A stretch of DNA of 64,000 nt from Vitis vinifera (lineage: Eukaryota; Streptophyta; Magnoliopsida; Vitales; Vitaceae). Shown one piece after another: positions 1-10,811 of this stretch; the first letter of the stretch is position 1; the number at the start of each line of letters is the position of its first letter. The position numbers and the translations under genes were made by a program. The stretch is taken from the NCBI RefSeq assembly GCF_030704535.1, contig NC_081810.1, forward strand, positions 4,807,501 to 4,871,500, read 5' to 3'. Under the pieces are notes generated by a model, which saw only the letters and a list, made by a program, of their open reading frames with translations, was not told the DNA's origin and made no database searches.

Positions 1-708
1 CAATTTTTTTTATTGTTTTTTTTATATATTCATGTTGGTAAAATATTATATCCAATGGAAGGTATTATCTCAAAGATTTATCTAGAAACTTACATAATCA
101 AGGGTAGTAAGTTTAAAAAAAAAAAAAGGTACAAAATAGAAACTTGTAAATACAATAAAAGAAAGATATTTCCATTTTAAAAATAAAAGAAGGGACTAAC
201 TAGCAATTGAAAAATAATACAATGACCTTTTTCTTTAGTGGAGTATTTGAGATTTTGTCATTGCTTACATTACTTTTAATAATTAATTGTGCATTTAATT
301 TTTAAATTACATTATTTTAAAGCAATGACAAATAAAACTTATTATTTATTATTTAATAGTTTAAGTTGATTTTAAGTTAAATTATATTTAAATTATTAAT
401 TTAAAATTTATTATTTAATTATTATTTTAAGTATTAATATTTTTTAATAAAATTAATTTAAAATCATCAAATTGACATATTTATTTTTATAAATTATAAT
501 TATGACAAAAAAATCATAGAGGTAATTAAGTCAAACGAAGGTAAAAAATAAAAAATAAAAATATTGACTTAAAATTAATAAGTTAATTATTTTTATTTAT
601 TATTAAAAATTATTTTTAACTTTAAATCATATCATTAAGTTATTTTATAAAAAATACTTAATTTACTTAATGATTTAAATTAAGTTATTAACTTATTTTA
701 AGTTATTA

Positions 709-826
709 AGAGTGTATTTAAAAGTGATTTTGGTAATTGTTTTTAACTTTTATAACACTTTAAAATATTTATTTTTCTAACATTAAAATTATTAAAAACA
801 CTTTTCAGAATCATTACCAAATAAAT
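709..826. repeat. Short foldback, MITE-like remnant
   Basis: The left side (around GTGATTTTGGTAATTGTTTTTAA) and the right side (around TTAAAAACACTTTTCAGAATCATTACCAA) pair imperfectly as inverted repeats around an AT-rich centre. This layout is common for small non-autonomous DNA transposons in dicots. No target-site duplication could be fixed, so the class is open and the edges are approximate. Confidence 0.3.
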
Positions 827-1419
827 TTTAAAAGTTAATTTTTCAAACACCAGCTTTCTTTTATCCTTATATTAATTTTTGTTATAAAACATATTTTATT
901 TTTTATAATAATATTAATAGATCTTTATAAAATGAGAGAAATTCGATTTAAAATTATATAATTTTTTTTTCTTTTTCAGGAAAACACGTGCCAAATGCAT
1001 CACTAAACGCGTCAAGATTCCAAAGTATCTCGTAGTTTTCCACGTAGGTAGGAAGATACTGGGAGCGGCCAATGAGGTAAAGCCATTTGGAAAACTCACC
1101 CTTGTGTTGATTGGATGCGGTGTCCAACACGAATTGTTGACTTTTTATCTCGATATAAAATTTTGGACACCTTCACCTGATATTTTGAGCCTGCCCCTCT
1201 TTATTAGCACAAAGATGACCGTTGCCTTTTACACAACCGTTGCTCATCTCAAGTCTCAACACAAAAAATAATTATAAAAAAATAAAATATCCGTTAACTT
1301 TTAAAAATATTTAAGTAAATTACTTTATTATCATTGTTAAATTATTAAATACCATTTCGATACATTTAACTGCTAAGCATCTCAATATGTGAACCGGATC
1401 TCACAACAAAAAATAAAAA

Positions 1420-1420
1420 A

Positions 1421-1470
<50 letters not shown>
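1420..1470. repeat. (TA)n microsatellite
   Basis: An almost uninterrupted run of TA dinucleotides of about 50 bases in AT-rich intergenic DNA. A shorter TA run at about 2507-2526 sits where the TATA box of the NFRKB-like gene would be expected. Confidence 0.9.
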
Positions 1471-1474
<4 letters not shown>

Positions 1475-2606
1475 AAAAAGACTCACTAATTTAAAAATAT
1501 ATATATAAATGAAGATAATTATTTTTTAAAATACCATTTTACTTAATAATATTAAATAAAATTAATTTAATAAACATATTTTATAAATAAATATATTATA
1601 TATTTTTTAATTATATGATATGAAATATAAATCATTATGGTTAAATACAATTAAAACCAAAAAAATTAAATAATCAAAAAATAAAATATTGACTATCATT
1701 GTATTTTCATTTTTTTTATATTTATATTTTTTACTAGTAAAATGAAAGTTAATATTTTATTTTTATATTTTTAATATTATTTTTTTTAGTTTTAATAATA
1801 TTTTTAAATTTCTAAAATTTTTTATTTTGTTGATCCCAAATCAATTATTAAAAGTATTCTAATTATTATAATTTTGGTAGGAAAAAATTAGTAATTTTTT
1901 TTTTTCATTTCCTTATTTAAATTGGAAGTAAGATGAGATAAAAAGATACATATTTATACTACTATTTTGAAATATTTCTATCAAACGGTGGTGGGGTGTG
2001 ATGAATGATACTTTTTGACGATTTGAAAGAAAGGAGGAGGATGAGGAAGAAGAAGTGCAGCGGAGGGTATTTCCGTCAAATCACAAAAGGAGGAAAAAAA
2101 GGACGAATAGGGAGGGAGGGTGTGGTGCGTAGTGTGCGCATAGATATTGTGGTGTCCGTAACCTGGTGTTTTCAGAGTAAAAATCAAAACGACGTCGGAG
2201 CATGAGACCGCTAGCGGCTAAGTGGGTGGGGAAAGATGACTCACACAAGCCCCAAGGCGTTATCTCTGCACAGCAAAACGGTCTCAACTCTCGCTTTGCT
2301 GAGTCGCCTTCTCTCTCTCTCTCTTCTACCAAACAACAAACCCTTTTCATTTCGAGTCGCCCTCTCTTTCTCTCTCCCTCTCTCTCCCTACCTCTGCGCA
2401 CACGTCTTCTCTCTCTACCCTTTTTCGTCTTTTTACCACCCCCACTCCAATCGAACGGCCCACATCCCTCCACGTCACCATCGTCTTCTTCGTCCCCCTT
2501 CTCTGCCCTATATATATATATATATATGCACAAACCGCTTCCAGCCCCGTTCTCTCTCCTAGGGTTTCAGACTCTCATCGAAATCACAAGCCCATCTCTC
2601 CGCGCC

Positions 2607-2684
2607 ATGATACTTACCGCTCGCTTCCAAGCTTGCTGTTTGCTCTCAGATTTGTCTGACGCAGCTGTTCGAATCGCTGGTTAG
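2607..2684 (+). CDS. Upstream ORF 1 in the 5' leader of the NFRKB-like gene (25 codons)
   Basis: An ATG at 2607 opens a 25-codon frame ending with TAG at 2682-2684. It lies downstream of a TATA-like TA run near 2510-2526 and upstream of a good splice donor (TTAG|GTAATT at 2684/2685), so it probably sits in the first, non-coding exon of the NFRKB-like gene. Whether it is translated is unknown; the peptide is not one I recognise. Confidence 0.35.
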   Translation: MILTARFQACCLLSDLSDAAVRIAG

Positions 2685-2957
2685 GTAATTGTTTGATCCA
2701 AATCTTAAAACTTTATCGCTGTTTATCTTTCGTTATTGTTTTGGTTTCTTGGTGATGGTTTCGGAGTTTTTGGGTTCCGATTCGGATGTGTATTACGTGT
2801 TTAGCGGGTAAATTTTGAAGCTTTCTTTTTTGTTTTTGTTGGCATTGATTTTCTAGGGTTTCGATTTGGCTTTGTTTCGATAGAGTTTGGAATTTTTGAA
2901 ATTCGATTACGCGGCGGAGTTTTTGGATGATTGTTGGTGGGGTTGTGTTTGGCTGTA

Positions 2958-2975
2958 ATGTTTGATGGCTATTGA
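2958..2975 (+). CDS. Upstream ORF 2 overlapping the NFRKB-like start codon (5 codons)
   Basis: The ATG at 2958 starts a five-codon frame (Met-Phe-Asp-Gly-Tyr) that stops at 2973-2975, out of frame with and overlapping the main ATG at 2965. Ribosomes using it would end 8 bases past the main start. Unless an intron removes this ATG, it should lower or condition translation of the main protein. It is seen directly in the sequence; its effect is inference. Confidence 0.4.
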   Translation: MFDGY

Positions 2976-5900
2976 GAAGAATCATTTTAAGGCTTCGAGG
3001 TTTGATTCCGAGTTCTCAATGGGTAGCAGGGATAGTGCCTCGAGTGAGGAGGATGAGCTTCAGCAGCGAAGCTCTGCTATAGAATCTGATGAAGATGATG
3101 AATTTGATGATGCGGACTCAGGAGCAGGTTCAGACGACGACTTTGATTTGTTGGAATTGGGGGAAACTGGGGCAGAGTTTTGTCAAATTGGGAGTCAGAC
3201 ATGTAGCATTCCTTTTGAGTTATATGATCTTCCGGGTTTGGAGGAGGTTTTATCCATGGATGTTTGGAATGAGTGTTTGAGTGAGGAGGACAGGTTTAAC
3301 CTAGCAAAGTATCTACCTGATATTGACCAGGAAACATTCGTGCGAACTTTGAAAGAGCTTTTTACGGGTTGTAATTTTCATTTTGGAAGCCCCATTACCA
3401 AGTTGTTTGATATGTTAAAAGGAGGTCTGTGTGAACCGAGAGTTGCTCTCTATCGTCAGGGTTTGAATTTCTTTCAGAAGCGCCAACACTATTATCTTTT
3501 GCAGAGGCATCAGAACAATATGGTCGGTAGTCTTCATCAGATAAGGGATGCTTGGCTTAATTGTAGGGGTTATAGTATTGAAGAGAGGCTTCGGGTTCTT
3601 AACATAATGAGAAGTCAAAAGAGTTTACAGTGTGAGAAGATGGAAGACATGGGGATGGAGACTGATTCCTCAGAAAGAGAATCTGGTGAAGGCTTATGGA
3701 GCAAAAGGCTGAAGGATAGGAAACTTGGGCAGAAAATGGGCCTCCATACTACATATGGGGCAGGTCCAATGACAGATTTACCTTCTCGAGGGAGGCCAGT
3801 GGCTGTGGAACCAGCTAAATATGGGAAGCAGAACCCAAAAGGGACATTGAGGTTCCCTGGATCAAAGACCCCTTCAATGAAAGAATTGTTGGGCCACTCT
3901 CCTTCTGTTCACCATGGTTTGGAAACAAAACCTGGTTTATATGGTTCAATCGTAGCTCTTTCTCGGCAGAATAAGGCAACAGGGTATGATCCAGCAGCAG
4001 CACTCCGGATAAGGGAGCATATGAGAGATGATGATGATGCAGATGAAACAATGTATGAGATGGCTGTACATAGAGATCGAAATGTCTCACGAGGTGGTGT
4101 AAAATTGGGAAAGAAGCTTGAATTTTTAAGAGGTGATGAATTTGGAACTGATAGTTTCGAGGGTTTCCCTCTGCCTCTAAAGAATGATTTACATGCCTAT
4201 GGAAAGAACAGGAATGTGAAGCAGATGTCAGATATTAAGGGCTTGGCAACTAAGTCATCCAGTGCTAGAACTTCTAACAATTATGGCAAAAGGATCAAGT
4301 ACCATGAGAGTGTTCAGCAATCTGAAGTTGAAGATCAGATGAAGTCTGCAAAAGGTCGAGCTTCATATCTGTCACTAAAAGAACATCGAGTTGACTTGGC
4401 GGATCGTGCTGAGCCTTTTTGGCATAACAGAACCCAAGTAGAGGCCTTTTCTGTGGACCCATCCTTTAAATATGATGATTGGAATGCTAGAAGCAAGAAA
4501 TGGAAGACGGGGAGGGAATCTCCTGATGTCAAAATTAAATCTTATAGAACAGCGTCTCCCCAGATGAGTGATAGATTGCTTCATTCAGAGTATAGAACAA
4601 AACCATCAGAGGAGAAGATCAGAGGGAGTTCTTCACAGAATGGAGGATCAAATGTGGCAGCACTGAAGGGTGTTAGAATGTTTGTAAAAAGTGAGGAGAC
4701 AGAATCTGACTCATCGGAGCAAGTTGATGAAGAAGCAGATAACGACCCTTTGATGAGGAGCAAGCTGGCTTACCCCACTGGTGTCCTGGAAGGCAGTCGG
4801 ACCTCTTTTGTGAAATCTGGTCTAGATCCTAAAAAGGTCAAATTTATTAATAAAAATAAGAAGGAGAGCACTCGGGCTCTGGATGGAATCATACGCTCCA
4901 CAAAGAAGATGGGTGACCTTGGTGAACATTTGAGAATATCAGAAGTAGAAAGCTACTCTTCAAAAGTAAAGCAGAAGGGTAAGATGCGTGATACCAGTCA
5001 CTTGCATAGCTCTGAAGCTAGATTGGAAGACAGCTATTTCTCTGGCTCTGGACAATTAAATGATGATGATGATAGGAAACAAACACACAAATTGGGGAAG
5101 AGTGGCCATATCCGAGCGGAAACTGGTGAAAGGTTACACATGTCCTCATCAAAGGCCTATTCTGCAGAGAGAAGGCAGAAATTGGAAGTTGACTATGAAT
5201 ACCCTGCCTTTCGGTCAAATTACTTGCATGTTGATGAGAGAGACAATCCTCTTGAAACACGTTTATTGGCAGATGATGGTGGATTTGCTAGTAGATTGGG
5301 CAGGAAAAACATTGAAGCATTTGGAAGTGATAATCATGAAAGATTTGACAGCCCATCACTAGGGTATAACTCAGCTTCGAAGAAGCGGAAAGGGAAGGAA
5401 GGTGTTGCGAAGGTGGATGGGGCTGATGAATATGATTACCTGCACTCTAACCCTCAGCAGCAAATTGATGAATCCACTTACTTCAGGAAACGAGGAAAGA
5501 GAAAATTGGAGGATGACGGAGGTTCTTTGGATATGGGGACTTCTGAGACACCTATAACAGAAATGGGAGCAACAGATTTGGAGTTGGATACCAAGCCACA
5601 GAAAAAACCATTTACTTTGATCACGCCTACTGTTCATACTGGCTTCTCATTTTCCATTGTACATCTTCTGTCAGCAGTTCGCATGGCAATGATTACCCCT
5701 CTCCCAGAAGATTCCTTAGAGGTGGGAAGACAGAAACCTAGTGGGGAGCAGAGTGGAAAGCAAGACGCCCTTAATGGGATCCATTCTCATGAGAATGTGG
5801 ATATCAATAACCCAGAGCATTCTGGACAACTGAGTTTGCCTTCTCTTACAGTTCAGGAGATTGTCAACCGTGTGAGATCAAACCCTGGAGATCCTTGTAT

Positions 5901-7143
5901 TCTTGAGACACAAGAGCCTCTTCAGGATTTGGTTAGGGGAGTTTTGAAGATATTTTCATCCAAAACAGCACCTCTAGGAGCAAAGGGTTGGAAGGCACTC
6001 GTGTTCTATGAAAAATCCACAAAAAGTTGGTCCTGGATCGGTCCTGTTTCTCAGAGTTCATTAGATCATGAGACCATTGAGGAGGTGACGTCTCCTGAAG
6101 CTTGGGGTCTTCCTCATAAAATGCTTGTGAAGTTGGTTGATTCATTTGCTAATTGGCTGAAAAGTGGTCAAGAGACCCTTCAACAGATAGGAAGTCTTCC
6201 TCCACCGCCTGTGTCATTGATGCAATTCAACCTGGATGAGAAAGAAAGGTTCAGGGACCTGAGAGCTCAGAAGAGTCTCACCACCATTAGCCCAAGCTCT
6301 GAAGAAGTGAGAGCCTATTTCCGTAAGGAGGAAGTTCTTAGATATTCAGTTCCTGACAGGGCCTTCTCTTATACAGCTGCTGATGGTAGAAAGTCCATTG
6401 TTGCTCCTTTGAGAAGATGTGGTGGTAAACCAACATCAAAAGCCCGAGACCATTTTCTGCTGAAACGCGATCGGCCACCCCATGTTACAATTCTTTGCCT
6501 GGTGAGAGATGCAGCTGCCAGATTGCCTGGAAGTATTGGTACCAGAGCAGATGTTTGTACGTTGATAAGAGATTCTCAGTATATTGTGGAAGATGTTCCT
6601 GATTCACAAGTTAATCAAATTGTTAGTGGAGCCCTGGATCGTTTGCATTATGAGCGTGATCCCTGTGTACAATTTGATGGGGAAAGGAAATTGTGGGTTT
6701 ATTTACACAGAGAGAGAGAAGAAGAAGATTTTGAAGATGATGGTACTTCATCTACAAAGAAATGGAAGAGGCAAAAGAAAGACACTGGTGAGCAGTTTGA
6801 CCAAGGAACTGTAACTGTAGCTTACCATGGTGCTGGGGAGCAAACTGGGTTTGATTTATCCTCTGATTTAAATGTTGAGCCATCCAGCATAGACGATGAT
6901 AAAAGAGTGGATCCTGTGTATGACAATGTTAGGCAAAACGTGGAGGACAATGTGGAAACTGATCATGGGGCTGAACAAGGTAACTTGCATGGGGGTCAGC
7001 CAGTGGTTTGGGAAGCTATTGCCTTGAATCCTATGCGAGAGAACAAATTATTATGCCAAGAAAATTCCACAAATGAAGATTTTGATGATGAAACATTTGG
7101 CAGGGAAAGGACGGTTGGACTTTTGAGTGCAAGTTTATTATGA
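2965..7143 (+). CDS. NFRKB-like protein, INO80-complex subunit homologue (1392 aa)
   Basis: This is a single uninterrupted frame for a large, charged nuclear protein. I recognise it as the plant homologue of nuclear factor related to kappa-B-binding protein, a subunit of the INO80 chromatin-remodelling complex. The order is: acidic N-terminus (about residues 20-65, many D/E); a DEUBAD-type helical region (about 90-200, containing LPGLEEVLSMDVWNECLSEE); a long low-complexity middle with basic patches; a conserved block at about 955-1025 (LTVQEIVNRVR); and the NFRKB winged-helix-like domain at about 1110-1250. The ATG at 2965 was chosen because MAIEKNHFKASRFDSEF matches the start I remember for plant homologues; the frame is also open 3 bases further upstream but with TTG. 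The leader holds two upstream ORFs. A donor 12 bases after the stop (7156) suggests a spliced 3' UTR. Confidence 0.88.
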   Translation: MAIEKNHFKASRFDSEFSMGSRDSASSEEDELQQRSSAIESDEDDEFDDADSGAGSDDDFDLLELGETGAEFCQIGSQTCSIPFELYDLPGLEEVLSMDVWNECLSEEDRFNLAKYLPDIDQETFVRTLKELFTGCNFHFGSPITKLFDMLKGGLCEPRVALYRQGLNFFQKRQHYYLLQRHQNNMVGSLHQIRDAWLNCRGYSIEERLRVLNIMRSQKSLQCEKMEDMGMETDSSERESGEGLWSKRLKDRKLGQKMGLHTTYGAGPMTDLPSRGRPVAVEPAKYGKQNPKGTLRFPGSKTPSMKELLGHSPSVHHGLETKPGLYGSIVALSRQNKATGYDPAAALRIREHMRDDDDADETMYEMAVHRDRNVSRGGVKLGKKLEFLRGDEFGTDSFEGFPLPLKNDLHAYGKNRNVKQMSDIKGLATKSSSARTSNNYGKRIKYHESVQQSEVEDQMKSAKGRASYLSLKEHRVDLADRAEPFWHNRTQVEAFSVDPSFKYDDWNARSKKWKTGRESPDVKIKSYRTASPQMSDRLLHSEYRTKPSEEKIRGSSSQNGGSNVAALKGVRMFVKSEETESDSSEQVDEEADNDPLMRSKLAYPTGVLEGSRTSFVKSGLDPKKVKFINKNKKESTRALDGIIRSTKKMGDLGEHLRISEVESYSSKVKQKGKMRDTSHLHSSEARLEDSYFSGSGQLNDDDDRKQTHKLGKSGHIRAETGERLHMSSSKAYSAERRQKLEVDYEYPAFRSNYLHVDERDNPLETRLLADDGGFASRLGRKNIEAFGSDNHERFDSPSLGYNSASKKRKGKEGVAKVDGADEYDYLHSNPQQQIDESTYFRKRGKRKLEDDGGSLDMGTSETPITEMGATDLELDTKPQKKPFTLITPTVHTGFSFSIVHLLSAVRMAMITPLPEDSLEVGRQKPSGEQSGKQDALNGIHSHENVDINNPEHSGQLSLPSLTVQEIVNRVRSNPGDPCILETQEPLQDLVRGVLKIFSSKTAPLGAKGWKALVFYEKSTKSWSWIGPVSQSSLDHETIEEVTSPEAWGLPHKMLVKLVDSFANWLKSGQETLQQIGSLPPPPVSLMQFNLDEKERFRDLRAQKSLTTISPSSEEVRAYFRKEEVLRYSVPDRAFSYTAADGRKSIVAPLRRCGGKPTSKARDHFLLKRDRPPHVTILCLVRDAAARLPGSIGTRADVCTLIRDSQYIVEDVPDSQVNQIVSGALDRLHYERDPCVQFDGERKLWVYLHREREEEDFEDDGTSSTKKWKRQKKDTGEQFDQGTVTVAYHGAGEQTGFDLSSDLNVEPSSIDDDKRVDPVYDNVRQNVEDNVETDHGAEQGNLHGGQPVVWEAIALNPMRENKLLCQENSTNEDFDDETFGRERTVGLLSASLL

Positions 7144-10100
7144 GGAATTCTTCAGGTAGTTTATGATATCTCTATCCCTTTTACTCAAGTTCTTTGCAGT
7201 TTTGTGTTTATTTAGTTTCTGGAAAGTGTAAATTTGGGAAGTTTGTTATTTCTTGTGTGAGGTGTTTATATCATTCATGAAGCATGTACGTGGTGCCTTT
7301 TTTAGCCATCTTTTTGGTCTGTTGTGTTTGTCTATTGTTAGCGAAAAAAAACTGCACAATAATCAGGTATAGTAGAGAGCATTAAGTATACTTACTATTT
7401 ATCAAAAAAAAAAAAGTATACTTCTGGCTCTTGGGTTGTACCATGCTTGCTTGCCATTTATTACTGCTTTATAAATGCCAATAACACCATCTATTTGGCG
7501 TAAAAAGAAATTTTGCTATGATACCAGTATAATAAATTGATGTCTCACACTTCAGTTGTGTCTGGGGAACTGATGATTCAAGTGACTGAGGTTGATTATG
7601 TGTTCATCTGCATTATTTGAAATTTATTAAATCAATTTACTTAGTATTTGAGGTTTATCTTAAAATTGTGAACTGTGGAAGTCCTGAACCATTGTAGAAT
7701 GAAAAAATTGGAAGTCAGAGATACCTTTTCATGTACAAAAATATTTGTTTTAATGTAAACATTTCATCCGAGACATCTAGAACACATCTGAAAGTTATAG
7801 CTGTAAATTTCTGGAATATGCTAATGGTGCTATTACGGAAATTTAATGCTGCTTTGATTTTTGAGTTTCATGCTTCTGCATTTGTGTAATTAGCCCCTTA
7901 ACTCCAAATGTTGTATTTTTGGGCTTCTAGTTCTTCTCTAGTCTCTTGAACATGGTCATAACCATGTGTAGACATGCTTGTATGGAAAAATAAAGATGAG
8001 AAATAAGAAAACTTTTCCCAACACCATTTATTTTGGTTATTCTGAACTTCTTGTTATTCAAGGAAGCAATCTCTAGGATCTAGCAAAAGCTTCATTAACG
8101 TCCAGGTGCTGGTTGACCCTATGACCATTTTTTATTCATTTGATTATCATTAGGTAAGCTGCTTGGATGCTACTTAGGGTCAACTGTTGGACAATTGGTC
8201 TTTTCTGTTATTTTGGAAATTGTCTTTAAAATTGTGTAGAGTTATTAGTTAAAATATAAGAGAAAAAAATAGAAATCCTGTCTTTCTCTTTTCTTCTCCC
8301 ATTGATCAGACAGAAACTGACTGAAAACTACTATTTGGAGAGTATTAGATACTGTACAACTTGCATTGGGGTGTGGTGGCAGTGTGGCATGTAGATGCAA
8401 TCTCACTTGATTAGTTTGAAAGGATGGGGTTTTCTTTTGCAGCATCTAAAGGGGTGGGTTGGAACGTAGGCCTAGCTTAGCTATTTGGTTAGACTAACTG
8501 AAAGGAGAATTCAGATAATCGGATTTTATTAGTCAAGATTGCTTTATATTCCTGGTCTTGTATGACAGGTACAAGGATTGGAAAACTAGGCTTAAAAGAT
8601 GCCATCGTCCTTTTTTGTTCTGCTAAAGAAAGCTGAATTTTGCTTTGAGGTTCATTTTTTTGAGTGAAAAAAAAGAGAGATTATGCTGTGCATTTGGTTA
8701 CTTTTGTCCAACCCTTGGATTTCTAACGCAACATTGATGTATTTTGCAGGCTTGAAAGTCCTCCTAATTAAATTGCATATTCATTGGTGTTAGAGGTGTG
8801 TCTTCTTATACATTGAAGGTGCGGCATTTTACATGTATATTGATTTTAGCTCAAATTGTAGAATAGCCACTGAACTTGTTGACGCCCAAGAATGTGTTTA
8901 GCACAGGTGGATGTCTCATGCCCTGGTTCTTATAAATAATGTTTTTGACTACAAATCAGATATCTAGATCATTTGAAATATAGTTTATCTTGTCTCATTA
9001 ATTGATCAAAGTCGGCAAATCCCATATCAGTGTAGCATGTTATGTTGATACACCTTAGCTCTTTGTAAATGTTTTTATATGAATGCATTTGTTGAAATAA
9101 GCATGTTTGTCTTCAGTTTATGCCTATACTATGGTGGGGCTTGGACATGTCAGGTTTCTCATCAATTTAAAATTTCAACTACATTGCTTCTTATAAAACA
9201 ATCACATTTCTTATGGTGATCTCCACAATCTGTTTTTGAATATCCTGATTTGTGCTCAAGTGAGATCCTTGTTTCTCTTCTCCTTTCTCCCAAGGATTGC
9301 ACATTGGTTAAACTTGAGAGGGAGCAGCAGCAGATTTGCCAATTAGAAAATGATTTTTTTTTTTTTTTTTTAAATTTATCTTTCTACTTGCAGCTGTGAA
9401 CTTGGATGAGGAACCTGACCCAATAATCATCTTGTGATTTTGTGTGGATATTCTTTTTATATTGTTTTATACTTTGATGGGTATGGTTATTTGTTTGTCT
9501 GGGCACAGTTGAAGGAAGAATGCTAGGTTGAGCTGTTGATAATTGGCAGACGGAGTTCCCCCATGTCTTCCCTTCCCTTCTCTTCCATTTTTTATTTACA
9601 TCATCACACCATTTCCATTCCCCAAGTGGGACAGCTCGAGTTGTAAAATTGTTTCTAGTTAGATGTTTACTTTTTGGAGAGACAAAATCGCATCTAAATT
9701 GTTTTTTTATATTTATAAATAATAGCTTTTTTGAAGTCCATGTGGGACGCATCACACATTTTTAGTAAGGATAGACTCAGAATTCTATATGAAATCCTTC
9801 AAATTCTTTGGTGGTTGGTGGTTTTATGCTTTAAATAACCCGAGGTATTTAATGAAATTTTAAGTGTTAGTAAAAACTTTAAGGGAATTGAATGAAATTA
9901 ATCAAACAAAAAATGAAATTGTAATTAATTATAATGGAAGGTGATAAGTAAATAATTTAATGCTTTAATAACTTTTGAATAAATTAAATAAATAAAATAA
10001 TTTAACACCGCAATTCGACTGAAAATAATTAATTTTTTTTAAATCTTAAATATCTTTTTTCTTCCTTCTAAATCTATGATGACTTCACTTCCATTAAATA

Positions 10101-10811
10101 TTTTGTGTTTACAAATTTTTTAATATTAATTAACAAATAAACTTATTACTTAAAATTAAAATTAGGTATAAATAAATTAACGAAAAAAATCAGTATCCAA
10201 TAGTTAAAAAAATTTAATAATAAATTTTAAATTAATAATTTAATAATCAAATGTCAATTTAAGCCATCACATAAAAACTATTAAAATTTAATTTTACCGA
10301 ACAGCAGTGTCATGTTGCTAAAAGTTGTTCCTTATTTGTGTTGCAAAAACCCACTAGGATTGAAAAAAAGGGATATCTAAAAATGGAATGAAATCTCAAA
10401 ACTCCAATCCTCAGTGTTTTGATATGAAAGAGTTGCATTCATATAATCTTTTCAAGTAGATATATATTCATATCTCTGTCAATGGAGTTTCAGTAAGAAG
10501 ACTACAACCTTTTAATACAAACACTTAAAAAATAAGGAAAGAGAAAATAGAAAGCACCACACCACTGCAGTTGTTATACAGAGAATTTCGATGAACTTCC
10601 ACTCCCTGAGAAAACAAAAATGAATAAGCAAAAAAAAATCTAGTATATTATCCCCCCCCCCCCCCCCCCCCTTCTGCCCACGGCGAAGTCAACAAACAAT
10701 TAATGAATAAGGTAGGTTTATAATTATGTACATGCATGCTTCTTGCTGCTATACTATTCTCATCCTGTTCTGCTCCCCCCTCTCTCTCTCCCTCTCCCCC
10801 TTCTTCTCCCT
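7144..10811. other. Convergent 3' region between the NFRKB-like and kinesin-5 genes
   Basis: No protein gene is visible. The left part is probably the NFRKB-like 3' UTR: a donor at 7156 (TTCAG|GTAGTT) and acceptors at 8749 (ATTTTGCAG) and 9393 (CTACTTGCAG) would fit one or more 3'-UTR introns, and AATAAA near 7990 is a candidate polyadenylation signal. The stretch at about 9780-10320 is very AT-rich without recognisable elements. The right part (about 10400-10811) is probably the kinesin 3' UTR, read leftward, and contains a run of 20 C's. Confidence 0.6.
10652..10671. repeat. Poly(C) tract of 20 bases
   Basis: Twenty consecutive C's lie about 140 bases past the kinesin-5 stop codon. On the kinesin transcript this would be a G-tract in the 3' UTR or just beyond it. 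Its length may be unreliable because homopolymers are hard to sequence. Confidence 0.9.

Larger units (their letters stand above)
1..2500. other. AT-rich intergenic region upstream of the NFRKB-like gene
   Basis: No gene is supported here. Most of the stretch is extremely A+T rich with short low-complexity runs. A less AT-rich island at about 975-1260 carries a CACGTG G-box (985-990), a CCAAT motif near 1069 and a TATAAA-like box near 1152, but no credible reading frame follows it. A short foldback lies at about 709-826 and a long (TA)n tract at about 1420-1470. The last 300 bases are pyrimidine-rich (CTCTCT), as is common around plant transcription starts, and probably belong to the promoter or 5' leader of the next gene. 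Confidence 0.7.

Noticed and set aside
2081-2684. Overlapping open frames on both strands (150, 160 and 108 codons) upstream of the NFRKB-like gene
   Set aside because: They run through CT-rich and TA-repeat leader sequence with biased composition and no domain. Only the final 25-codon uORF of the plus frame is kept, as a possible leader element.
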